Origin: an uncultured Eubacteriales bacterium
Lineage (GTDB): Bacteria; Bacillota; Clostridia; Oscillospirales; UBA644
Direction of reading: 5' to 3'
DNA: 26,807 bases
Assembly: GCA_934486965.1 (NCBI GenBank)
Contig: CAKSQP010000010.1
Location: 1 to 26,807 of the forward strand
Part shown: in pieces, positions 1-6,836 of the stretch
How positions within the stretch are numbered: the stretch's first letter is position 1
Layout of the letters: every line of letters begins with the position of its first letter
The notes under the pieces: model-generated
Told to the model about the DNA's origin: nothing
Databases searched by the model: none
The model's input: only the letters and a program-made list of their open reading frames with translations
Position numbers and translations under genes: made by a program

Positions 1-1
1 G

Positions 2-31
2 GGTTACACGCAGGGCTTTGCCCTGATTTAA
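2..31 (+). CDS. Possible C-terminal end of an upstream gene (partial)
   Basis: One forward frame entering the window reads GYTQGFALI and stops at TAA (29-31). The first intrinsic terminator starts 15 bases later, the usual spacing for the end of a gene. Too little is visible to name a product, and the other frames cannot be excluded. A perfect small hairpin (CAGGGC/GCCCTG, 11-25) lies in the same stretch, so the end of a structured RNA is an alternative. Confidence 0.25.
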   Translation, partial: GYTQGFALI

Positions 32-45
32 GCGGTCATCTCAGC

Positions 46-74
46 GACAGTCTTCGGACTGTCTTATTTTTATT
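46..74 (+). terminator. Intrinsic terminator with UUCG loop
   Basis: Perfect 7-bp stem GACAGTC/GACTGTC closed by a TTCG tetraloop and followed by TTATTTTTATT. It ends the transcript entering the window from the left. Confidence 0.75.
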
Positions 75-122
75 CGAATTCCGGCAGACAGACAAAGCAG
101 AACCGCTGTTTATATAGCCAAC

Positions 123-143
123 GCCCCGTTTTCGGGGCTTTTT
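123..143 (+). terminator. Second intrinsic terminator
   Basis: Stem GCCCCG/CGGGGC with a TTTT loop and a T5 tail. It lies about 50 bases after the first terminator. Nothing coding is evident between them, so this is either a backup terminator or the end of a very short transcript. From here to 206 no further feature was recognised. Confidence 0.75.
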
Positions 144-206
144 GCTGCCCAGCGACGGCAAAACGGCTGTTTTTGCATAAAAAGACAGATTCAGTCAAAA
201 AAAAGA

Positions 207-235
207 TTGCAAAGTCCGTTTTTTTGTGATACAAT
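207..235 (+). promoter_or_regulatory. Sigma-A promoter of the EIIC-EAL gene
   Basis: TTGCAA (207-212), 17-bp spacer, TACAAT (230-235). Transcription should start near 242, giving an untranslated leader of about 50 bases that contains a hairpin (259-265 pairing with 272-278) and the G run. Confidence 0.7.
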
Positions 236-272
236 GATATTATAAGGTCCGACGTTTGCCCCTCGGTTTTTC

Positions 273-285
273 GGGGGGGGGGGGG
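273..285 (+). repeat. Homopolymer run of 13 G in the ribosome-binding position
   Basis: Thirteen consecutive G end six bases before the ATG at 292. No conventional GGAGG site exists, so the run itself occupies the Shine-Dalgarno position. CCCCTCG at 259-265 can pair with the first part of the run (C272 to G278, one U-G wobble) in several sliding registers. Such tracts change length by slipped-strand mispairing, so the tract length could set translation of the downstream gene. The measured length may also be affected by sequencing error. Confidence 0.85.
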
Positions 286-291
286 TAGTGA

Positions 292-2370
292 ATGAAAAAA
301 TTTGCAAACGGGATATTCGGGATATACGTCCGCGCGGAGAGCATACCGTTGCTCGAAACGCTGCGCAGGGCTTTCACTTTTCTTGTTCCGGTCTTTCTTA
401 TAGGAGCGGGTGCTCTGGTATTTCAGAATTTCCCCGTACCCGCGGTAAGAGAATTCATACAGACCGCCGCAGGCGGTTCTCTTAACAGTGTCCTCAGCCT
501 TTTATACAGCATTACTTACGGATTTTCGGCGGTATATCTCGCGATCGCGCTCTCCTTTTTCGACACCGCCAAAATAAAGATACACAGTTCGGCAAGGCTT
601 GCGGCGTGTATCTGCGCCCTCGCCTGCTACATAGTTTTCCTCGGTCCGGACGTAATGAACGGCGAAAAAGCGTTGCTCGGATATACGAAGATGTCGAACA
701 TCTTCCCCGCGATTCTTATTTCCCTGCTTTCGACCCGACTGTTCCTTATTTTTTATAATTTCATAAAGAAACGCCACCCCGCGCACACCGCGTTTTCCCG
801 CAGTATGCAGACGGTCTTTCCGCTTTTTCTGTGTTTCGCGATATTCGGGACGCTTGCGGAAATGATAACGGTCGTCCACGGATCGTCAAATTTCAACGAT
901 CTGCTGACCGACACTCTCGCGGCGCCCTTTACAGATATAGGCGCGACGTTCTTCGGCGGATTTCTCATCATGCTTTTCGAATCGTTGCTGTGGATCTTCG
1001 GGATTCACGGAGGCAATGTTTTCGACGAGTTGCTGACGGCTCCGTCAAGCGTTTTTGCTTTTTCGAACGGACAGATAATGTCGAAGCCTTTTGTCGACAC
1101 CTTCGTCCTTATCGGAGGCTGCGGAACGGCGATAAGCCTGTTTATCGCACTGGCGCTCTTTTCAAAAGACCGACACAAAAAGAGGCTTTGCGGAGTCTCC
1201 GCTCTGCCCCTGCTCTTTAACATCAACGAACTTCTCATTTTCGGGGTCCCCGTCGTTCTGAACCCGATCTATATAATTCCTTTTATAATAACTCCGCTCG
1301 TTTCCTATTCGGTCGCTTATGCGGCGCTTGCCGTCGGGATAATTCCGCCGATAACGAATGCGGCGGTCCGTTGGACGACGCCCGTTCTGATAAGCGGATA
1401 TCAGGCAACGGGAAACATTGCGGGAAGTATTCTTCAGATCGCAGTCATCTTGATAGGCGTTGCAATTTATACCCCGTTCGTACTCCTCGAAAACAGAGTT
1501 CAGCAGGAAAACAGAAAAACTTATCTCGACAGACTTGTCGCGCGCTGTAAGGAATGCGAAACAGGCGGAATACCGTATAATTCGGAGGACGAACCTCTGA
1601 TAATTAAGGCTTTCGAAGACGAAATAGTATCGAAACTCAATTCCGATATCGCCAAAGAAAATATCAGGATAAACTATCAGCCTCAGGTCGTCGGCGGAAA
1701 AATAAAAGGCGCGGAAGCCCTTCTCCGTTTCAATATCGGGGATAACGGCTATATCTATCCGCCGCTCGTTGTCGGCATTGCCGTAAGCCGCGGGCTTTTC
1801 GACCCGATGACGAGAGTTATCGTCAGAACGGCGCTTCGGGACTTGAAATGCATTCAGGAGACAAACTCCGGTTTCAAACTCACGGTAAATCTCCAGATAG
1901 ACCTCCTGCTCGACGAAAATTTCAGAAACTGGCTGATAAAAGAAGTCGGGAATTCGGGGGTCACGCCCGAAACTTTCGGCGTTGAGATAACGGAAGATTC
2001 GGCGTTTTCGGACCGCGACGGCGTTTCCGGGGCGTTCGAATCCTTGAAAGACGCGAAAATCGGAATATTCATGGACGATTTCTCGATGGGCCACACCGCA
2101 ATTTCGCTTTTAAGAAAGAATTACTTCAACTATATAAAGATCGACGGACAACTGATACGCGACCTTGATAACGAGCGCAGTCAGAGTATCGTCGCGTCTA
2201 TTATCGAACTCGGCAAAGGACTGAATTTCAAAGTTATCGCCGAATATGTCGAGACGGAAAAACAGAGAAAACTGCTTGAAGAACTCGGTTGTACGATATA
2301 TCAGGGCTACCTTTATTATAAGGATATGCCCGCAGTGCAACTCGAAAATCTTCTGAAAGACGGGAAATAG
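292..2370 (+). CDS. PTS EIIC-like membrane domain fused to EAL c-di-GMP phosphodiesterase
   Basis: Fusion protein of 692 aa. Residues about 1-400 form a polytopic domain resembling cellobiose/lichenan-type PTS EIIC. It has the conserved-looking GIHGGNVFDEL (about 237) and NELLIFGVPVVLNP (about 312) segments. Residues about 455-690 are an EAL domain with the expected metal and catalytic positions: EALLRF (about 473), N in LTVNLQ (about 530), EITE (about 565), MDDF (about 593), KID (about 616), AEYVETE (about 650) and QGY (about 670). The enzyme should hydrolyse cyclic di-GMP at the cytoplasmic face. No EIIA or EIIB gene lies nearby, so I infer that the EIIC part senses or binds a sugar rather than running a full phosphotransfer system. 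The start at 292 fits the promoter and the G-rich leader. The gene stands alone and ends at a bidirectional terminator. Confidence 0.88.
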   Translation: MKKFANGIFGIYVRAESIPLLETLRRAFTFLVPVFLIGAGALVFQNFPVPAVREFIQTAAGGSLNSVLSLLYSITYGFSAVYLAIALSFFDTAKIKIHSSARLAACICALACYIVFLGPDVMNGEKALLGYTKMSNIFPAILISLLSTRLFLIFYNFIKKRHPAHTAFSRSMQTVFPLFLCFAIFGTLAEMITVVHGSSNFNDLLTDTLAAPFTDIGATFFGGFLIMLFESLLWIFGIHGGNVFDELLTAPSSVFAFSNGQIMSKPFVDTFVLIGGCGTAISLFIALALFSKDRHKKRLCGVSALPLLFNINELLIFGVPVVLNPIYIIPFIITPLVSYSVAYAALAVGIIPPITNAAVRWTTPVLISGYQATGNIAGSILQIAVILIGVAIYTPFVLLENRVQQENRKTYLDRLVARCKECETGGIPYNSEDEPLIIKAFEDEIVSKLNSDIAKENIRINYQPQVVGGKIKGAEALLRFNIGDNGYIYPPLVVGIAVSRGLFDPMTRVIVRTALRDLKCIQETNSGFKLTVNLQIDLLLDENFRNWLIKEVGNSGVTPETFGVEITEDSAFSDRDGVSGAFESLKDAKIGIFMDDFSMGHTAISLLRKNYFNYIKIDGQLIRDLDNERSQSIVASIIELGKGLNFKVIAEYVETEKQRKLLEELGCTIYQGYLYYKDMPAVQLENLLKDGK

Positions 2371-2374
2371 ATAA

Positions 2375-2408
2375 CAGCCACCCAAATGGGTGGCTGATTG
2401 TTTTATTT
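2375..2408. terminator. Bidirectional terminator between convergent genes
   Basis: Perfect stem CAGCCACCC/GGGTGGCTG (2375-2383, 2388-2396), followed on the plus strand by ATTGTTTTATTT. It separates the EIIC-EAL gene from the convergent lipoprotein gene, whose stop codon lies in the tail. Confidence 0.8.
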
Positions 2409-4247
2409 AAGAACCGTACCGTCGGCAAGGGTAATTGTGTATCCGTTGAAGTTTATCGTCCCGTTATTCGTTACGCTTGTGACGGTGCAGTCGCCCGTAA
2501 GATTCCAGACGCTGCCTTCGTCCACGGTTATCACCGCGTTATCCGAAACGGCGGTCCCGCCCTCGGCGTTGTCTCTTATATTAACGGTACCCGTAAAGGT
2601 GCTTCCGTTTTTAAGGGTCATATTCAGGGTAGATATCGCGTCGACCGAGATATTGCCTTCAAGGGGCTGACCGTCGGCAACAAAAGTCACGTCCGCCCCG
2701 TTTTTGCCTGCGGTCCCCCAACCGTGGGACGCGGAGTTGCCGCAGATATTCATAAGATAAGCGTCGCTGTCTTTGTTTACAAGCGTCACGCCCGAAAGAT
2801 AAATATTGCAGTCGGTATTCGTCACATAGAACATATCGCCGTTATTTGAAAGAAGCGAACCGCCCGTCATCGAAAAAGAACTTGTTCCGACGTCGGCGTC
2901 TCCCGACATCGACTGATATATCATGACGTTATGGACGTTTTCGTCGGACGAAGTGCCTTTCGTATCGCTCATATTTCCCGAAACGTTACAGTTTTCAAGG
3001 GTTATGGAGTTCTGTCCCTCGATAACGAGCGCCTCGGAATTTTCGGCTGTAAGCGTTGCGTTTTTAACGGTTATGTCGGCTGTCGAATAGACCGCGGGAG
3101 AATTATATCCCTTTGAAGTATATATTCCGCCGTCGACCTTGACCGTTCCGCCGCCCCTGTCGGAACGGATAGCCGCCGAAGAGTTGCCGGAAGTCGTGAC
3201 GGTAAGATTTGAGGCTATTGTCGTGCCGCCGCCCGTAGTCTGGATACCGCCCGAATTATCGGCGGTCGTGGTTACCGTCGAATCGGAGACCGTAACGGTC
3301 GTTTTACTGCCGTAACTGAAAATTCCGTTTCCGTTCTGCGCGGAGGAAGTGACGGTCGCATTTTTGATCGTGACATTTGCTCCGTTCGTCGCAAGAACTG
3401 CGGCGTTTACTCCGTAGAAATCTCCGCTTTCGGTGTTTGAAGAAGAACCCGCGCTTTTATCGACGGATATCCCGTCAAGAGTTACGGTCGCACCGTCTAT
3501 GCGGAGAGCGTTTTCATCGTCGCCCGTCGAAGAATAAGAGACGTCGGAATAGGTTCCGTCTTCGGAAATTGTTGTCGCGCTGTCGCCCTGCGTTACCGTA
3601 CCGCTTTGTCCGCCGTTCCCGCCCGCGTTTGCGGAAACCGAAACTATCTCGACCGTTTCGGCGGTATTTTTATCGTTAAAGGTGATTCTTAAGATATCGC
3701 CGACCTCGATATCGGAAACCGAAACGGTATTTCCGTTTTCGGTGACGGTCGCCGAAGAGATGTCTATCTCGGCGGTGTCGCCCGATTCGGTAAAGGTCGC
3801 GGAATTTCCGTCGGGCATATCAGGCGGGGTCGAACCGTTGTTGCTGTCGCCGTCAGGCTTTTCGGGAGGTGTCTGACTGTTGCTGTCGCCGTCAGGCTTT
3901 TCGGGAGGTGTCTGTCCGTCGCCGTTGCCGTCAGGCTTTTCGGGAGGTGTCTGACCTTCGCTGTTGCTGTCACCGTCGGGCTTCTCGGGAGGTGTCTGAC
4001 TGTCGCTGTTGCTGTCGCCGTCGGGCTTCTCGGGAGGGGTCTGACTGTCGCTGTTGCCGTCGGGCTTGGCGGTGTTTTCCGCCGATTCGTCAAGGGTGCC
4101 TATCGAGACCGTGACTTTGTTTCCGTCGGCGGCTGTCACCTTTCCGACGACCGTCGTTCCCGAATAATCGGCTTTCTTTGCACAAGCCGCCAAAGAAAGA
4201 ATAAGAGCCGCGGCGCAAATTATTGCCGTGATCTTTTTGAATTTCAT
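2403..4247 (-). CDS. Surface lipoprotein with repeat stalk and predicted beta-helix
   Basis: A 614-aa protein with a lysine-rich signal peptide and lipobox LAAC, giving lipidated Cys22. Residues about 60-150 are a low-complexity stalk built on QTPPEKPDG units, probably extended through the cell wall. From about 200 to the end the chain is rich in Ser, Thr, Asn, Gly and Val, with recurring short strands of the type NVTIKNATVT and SITLENCNVS. This is the look of a right-handed parallel beta-helix, as in adhesins, polysaccharide-binding proteins and the Cthe_2159-like carbohydrate-binding family. The ligand is unknown. AAAGGAGA precedes the ATG at good spacing. A TAGAAT -10 is visible upstream, but no convincing -35. 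The gene is monocistronic and convergent with the EAL gene. Adhesin versus glycan binding cannot be decided here. Confidence 0.8.
   Translation of the reverse strand: MKFKKITAIICAAALILSLAACAKKADYSGTTVVGKVTAADGNKVTVSIGTLDESAENTAKPDGNSDSQTPPEKPDGDSNSDSQTPPEKPDGDSNSEGQTPPEKPDGNGDGQTPPEKPDGDSNSQTPPEKPDGDSNNGSTPPDMPDGNSATFTESGDTAEIDISSATVTENGNTVSVSDIEVGDILRITFNDKNTAETVEIVSVSANAGGNGGQSGTVTQGDSATTISEDGTYSDVSYSSTGDDENALRIDGATVTLDGISVDKSAGSSSNTESGDFYGVNAAVLATNGANVTIKNATVTSSAQNGNGIFSYGSKTTVTVSDSTVTTTADNSGGIQTTGGGTTIASNLTVTTSGNSSAAIRSDRGGGTVKVDGGIYTSKGYNSPAVYSTADITVKNATLTAENSEALVIEGQNSITLENCNVSGNMSDTKGTSSDENVHNVMIYQSMSGDADVGTSSFSMTGGSLLSNNGDMFYVTNTDCNIYLSGVTLVNKDSDAYLMNICGNSASHGWGTAGKNGADVTFVADGQPLEGNISVDAISTLNMTLKNGSTFTGTVNIRDNAEGGTAVSDNAVITVDEGSVWNLTGDCTVTSVTNNGTINFNGYTITLADGTVLK
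3852..4069 (-). repeat. In-frame tandem repeat encoding PPEKPDG stalk units
   Basis: Five copies of a unit encoding QTPPEKPDG plus a degenerate sixth start at 3852, 3891, 3930, 3975, 4020 and 4059. The periods are 39, 39, 45, 45 and 39 bp, all multiples of three, so copy-number change keeps the frame. The first three copies share TCAGGCTTTTCGGGAG and the next two TCGGGCTTCTCGGGAG, suggesting two rounds of duplication. Confidence 0.9.
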
Positions 4248-4323
4248 AACATTGTCTCCTTTCGGTATGAGGGTCTTCCCCTCTTTCTGACCTTATTCTA
4301 ACCCCCAAACCTAAAGAAAACTT

Positions 4324-4356
4324 AAAGGACTGTAAAAAAACTTACAGTCCTTTTTT
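4324..4356. terminator. Terminator overlapping the MATE stop codon
   Basis: Perfect 12-bp stem AAAGGACTGTAA/TTACAGTCCTTT (4324-4335, 4342-4353) with a six-base loop. On the minus strand it contains the stop codon of the MATE gene. The plus-strand tail is T-rich as well, but no plus-strand gene ends here. Confidence 0.8.
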
Positions 4357-5805
4357 ATATTGTTTTTTAACGATTGTATGTATAAACGGAATCGACAGGA
4401 CGATCGCGGCGCAGATCCACGCGCCGGGGTCTCCGAAACAGACGGCGGCAAAGGAAAGAGGCGACGCCGAAGAGTTTATCGGAGAACCGTTGACTGCCTG
4501 CGGAAGAAACGCACAGATAAGAATTCTTGCGACAAGTTCGGAAGACCCTGCGGCAAGGACATATCCCGAACGGCATATCCCCTGCACAGCGCTCCTCGTA
4601 ACCAGAAGAAATCCGAGGATACAGTAAAACGCAAGGTCGACATACAGAATAGTGTTTCCGTAGCGAACCGTTTCCGGAGAGATCTTATCGGCGCTCATGA
4701 AAATATACTGATACGTCCCGTTTACCGACAAAAGAAGCCCTATCGAAATGCTGACAACGGAAATTACAAGCATTATAATAAGGGACTGACACGTTCCCTT
4801 TTTTATACGCCCGAAATCGTGTTTGCCGTAATTCTGGGCGTTATAACCGAGGACTGCCGAGCCGAGACCGTGAAAAGACGCCATAAGGAAGTTTATAAGT
4901 TTGTTTGCCGCCCCGTAGCCGTTCTGGGCGGGCGAACCCGCGACCATTCTGCCGTCCGCGGCAAGGTCGAAGCTCACGACGGCGCCCTGCATGACGATTA
5001 TTCCTATCGCCAATACGGAAAACTGAAGTCCGAGAGGAACGCCCTGTTTTAAGTGTTCGGCAACCGCCCTTTTCGAAACTTTAAGGTCGCTTTTTTCAAG
5101 CCGCAGTTCCCTATATTTAACAAACGTATAGACCGTACAGCCGATAACGCTCAAAAATTGTGCAAGAATCGTCGCCGCGGCGGCTCCTGCGGGTCCCATT
5201 CCGAAGACCGTTAGAAAAAGCAGGTCGAGAGCGACATTGAGGACCGTTGAAATGATAAGGAAAACAAGCGGAGTAACAGAGTCGCCGTAAGCGCGCAGAA
5301 CTCCGCATATAAAGTTGTAGCCCATCTGAGCGGCAATGCCTATGAATATTATCAGGCAGTAGATATACGCGGCGTCGTAAACTTCTTTATTGTCGGGAGT
5401 GACGTTTATTATTCCGAGAAGCCACGGCAGTAAAAGAACCGAAACTACCGTAAGGACCGCCGAGATAACGACCGAAAGATATGTCTGGCAGACAAAGGAG
5501 CGGCGAACGCCTCTTACGTCTTTCCCGCCGACGCATTTCGCGGTTATTACCGAAAAACCTGCCGTACAGCCGAACGCGAACTGAAGGAAAATAAAGGTCA
5601 AAGGGAAGGTGTCGTTCACCCCTGCGACTTCCGACGCGGTAAGCACCTGTCCGCAGATAACGGCGTCGGTCAGAATATATATCTGCTGTAAAAAATATGA
5701 AATCATTATCGGGGCGGCATAGCGCATGATAACGCGCCACGGCGTTCCCGAAGTAAGGTCGACGGGCTTTGAAAGCCGCGCGAAAAATCCGTTTTTTCTT
5801 TCCGT
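4342..5805 (-). CDS. MATE-family multidrug/metabolite exporter, apparent ACG start
   Basis: Polytopic exporter of the MATE family, about 487 aa if started at 5805, expected to use a Na+ or H+ gradient. The family's conserved N-terminal stretch (VDLTSGTPWRVIMRYAAPIM, then LQQIYILTDAVICGQ) lies partly upstream of the first in-frame ATG (5727). Starting there would remove it. No ATG, GTG, TTG or CTG occurs in frame between the ribosome site and 5727. ACG at 5805-5803 sits 7 bases after AGGAGG. The ATG at 5827 is in another frame and inside the -10 box, so it should not be transcribed. I therefore place the start at ACG. Alternatives are a recent start-codon mutation or a sequence error. The gene has its own promoter and terminator. 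The substrate cannot be inferred. Confidence 0.85.
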   Translation of the reverse strand, partial: TERKNGFFARLSKPVDLTSGTPWRVIMRYAAPIMISYFLQQIYILTDAVICGQVLTASEVAGVNDTFPLTFIFLQFAFGCTAGFSVITAKCVGGKDVRGVRRSFVCQTYLSVVISAVLTVVSVLLLPWLLGIINVTPDNKEVYDAAYIYCLIIFIGIAAQMGYNFICGVLRAYGDSVTPLVFLIISTVLNVALDLLFLTVFGMGPAGAAAATILAQFLSVIGCTVYTFVKYRELRLEKSDLKVSKRAVAEHLKQGVPLGLQFSVLAIGIIVMQGAVVSFDLAADGRMVAGSPAQNGYGAANKLINFLMASFHGLGSAVLGYNAQNYGKHDFGRIKKGTCQSLIIMLVISVVSISIGLLLSVNGTYQYIFMSADKISPETVRYGNTILYVDLAFYCILGFLLVTRSAVQGICRSGYVLAAGSSELVARILICAFLPQAVNGSPINSSASPLSFAAVCFGDPGAWICAAIVLSIPFIHTIVKKQYKKGL

Positions 5806-5825
5806 AAATATCCCTCCTCAACGAC

Positions 5826-5853
5826 ATTATATAAATCTTTACGGAAATTTCAA
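5826..5853 (-). promoter_or_regulatory. Sigma-A promoter of the MATE gene
   Basis: On the minus strand: TTGAAA (5853-5848), 16-bp spacer, TATAAT (5831-5826). The transcript should begin a few bases before the GAGGAGG ribosome site, leaving a very short leader. This helps locate the true start codon downstream of 5815. Confidence 0.8.
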
Positions 5854-5871
5854 GAGGGTTTTCAAAAAGTT

Positions 5872-5900
5872 AAAAAACAGACGCCGCATATTGCGGCGTC
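5872..5900 (-). terminator. Terminator after the holin-like gene
   Basis: Stem GACGCCGCA/TGCGGCGTC with a three-base loop (5880-5900). It is followed on the minus strand by TGTTTTTTAAC. It lies about 40 bases after the holin-like stop and before the MATE promoter. Confidence 0.8.
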
Positions 5901-5938
5901 CGAAAAAGGCAGACGGAGATAGGGTCCCGATCGGAACT

Positions 5939-6232
5939 TTATTTCTTGTTTTTTCTGTTTTTCTGAATGTAGAGTTGATTTGCGTAGACGCTTGCGCCCG
6001 CCGCAAGAACCCCCTGAGTTACGGAACTGAAGACCGCACCGAATATATCTGTTGACAATCGGGGGCTGTCGGAGGAAAATTCCCATACAGCCGACAGTAT
6101 TATCCCTATAACGCCGAGAAGCGCGGGAATATGACGGTTGGGAACTTTACTTTTTTTCAGTCCTTCTCCGATAAGATAAAGAACGGGAATGAGAATGACC
6201 ATTTCCGCACGCAGATAATCTTTGAAATCCGT
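5939..6232 (-). CDS. Small holin-like membrane protein, apparent ACG start
   Basis: About 97 aa with two or three hydrophobic segments (VILIPVLYLIGEGL; HIPALLGVIGIILSAVW; VTQGVLAAGASVYANQL) and a Lys/Asn-rich tail. From memory this matches small clostridial phage-holin-family proteins (Hol44/holin superfamily V type), which begin near M-D-x-K-D-Y. Here the corresponding residues are DFKDYLRAEM, directly preceded by ACG (6232-6230), five bases after GGGGGAG. The nearest in-frame ATG upstream (6334) has no ribosome site and would add 34 unusual residues. The next ATG downstream would start inside the first membrane segment. No endolysin or other phage gene is adjacent. An 8-bp hairpin (CTTTTCCG/CGGAAAAG, 6246-6266) sits just before the ribosome site. 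The gene could be a domesticated holin or a decaying phage relic. The 196 bases between it and the upstream HTH gene hold no clear promoter. Confidence 0.6.
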   Translation of the reverse strand, partial: TDFKDYLRAEMVILIPVLYLIGEGLKKSKVPNRHIPALLGVIGIILSAVWEFSSDSPRLSTDIFGAVFSSVTQGVLAAGASVYANQLYIQKNRKNKK

Positions 6233-6428
6233 ATAGACTCCCCCTTTTCCGAAAGACGGAAAAGACAGGACCGCCCGATACCCTGCGCCGAGGTTTCGGC
6301 ATTCTTCCGTTCCGCAAAGGGAAGAGGGAAGCATATAAGGGAAATCGGGAGACCTTTTTTTCGGGGAAACTCCGCCTGCCCGAATGCCCCTGAAAAAAAT
6401 CTCTTTTCCGTCCCTGCAAGTTTAACGC

Positions 6429-6779
6429 TCAAACAGGTCGGGGGAGTTCCGTATTGAAATTTTTTCCGTATTTTTTTATTATGTTCTGAAGAGAACGCCT
6501 GTCGGAGCCGCTCCGACACCTTTCCGAAAGCCTTTTTAAGAACAGTATCTCACTGTCGGACATATACGTTTTTTCCGCGGCGTAGTCGCCCAGAAGGTAG
6601 ACTCCGCCGCCGTAAGCCCCTCTTTTCGTGTAAAGCGGAACGGTCGTGCTGACGGCGTCGATATCCCGCCTTACGGTTTTTTCCGAAACATTGAATTCAA
6701 ATGCCAGATTTTCGGTCTTCTCGTAACGGCGGTTACACATTATCCTGATGAGTTCGAGTCTTCTTTCGGTCGTTTTCAA
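6429..6779 (-). CDS. Small HTH transcriptional regulator (second copy)
   Basis: A 116-aa protein with an N-terminal winged-HTH of the HTH_11/DeoR-like kind: TERRLELIRIMC, then NLAFEFNVSEKTVRRDID as the turn and recognition helices, then YTKRGAYGGGVYLL as the wing. It ends in a short helical tail. The TTG at 6779 is chosen because GGGAGG lies six T residues upstream and the paralogue begins at the same place. The longer ATG (6839) overlaps the ligase gene and lacks a ribosome site. A promoter sits across the end of the ligase gene, so this regulator can be expressed apart from the operon. It is a diverged paralogue of the regulator at 10049-10408. Its target is unknown; I infer local control. 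Confidence 0.75.
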   Translation of the reverse strand: MKTTERRLELIRIMCNRRYEKTENLAFEFNVSEKTVRRDIDAVSTTVPLYTKRGAYGGGVYLLGDYAAEKTYMSDSEILFLKRLSERCRSGSDRRSLQNIIKKYGKNFNTELPRPV

Positions 6780-6806
6780 AAAAAACCTCCCTCTTCTCCC
6801 GAACCG

Positions 6807-6836
6807 ATTATACACCGAAACCGCCGTTTTCCGCAA
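6807..6836 (-). promoter_or_regulatory. Internal promoter for the second HTH gene
   Basis: On the minus strand: TTGCGG (6836-6831), 18-bp spacer, TATAAT (6812-6807). The -10 overlaps the TAA stop of the ligase gene. The ribosome site GGGAGG of the HTH gene follows. Confidence 0.6.

Noticed and set aside
1..120. Possible tRNA or other structured RNA end (TTCGAATTCC resembles a T loop)
   Set aside because: No flanking T-stem or acceptor pairing; the hairpins are better explained as a terminator after a gene end.
288..485. GTG-started 65-codon frame overlapping the start of the EIIC-EAL gene
   Set aside because: It shadows the EIIC-EAL gene in another frame. The product is Arg-rich and has no family features.
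1162..2094. 310-codon minus-strand frame opposite the EAL gene
   Set aside because: Antisense shadow of a clear coding gene, rich in Arg, Tyr and Phe, with no motif or ribosome site.
3836..4080. CRISPR-like spacing of repeats
   Set aside because: The repeats are coding, contiguous and encode a Pro-rich stalk; there are no unique spacers or cas genes.
5387..5827. 146-codon minus-strand frame starting at ATG 5827
   Set aside because: Its ATG lies inside the -10 box of the MATE promoter, so it would not be transcribed as a start. The sequence is a shadow of the MATE gene.
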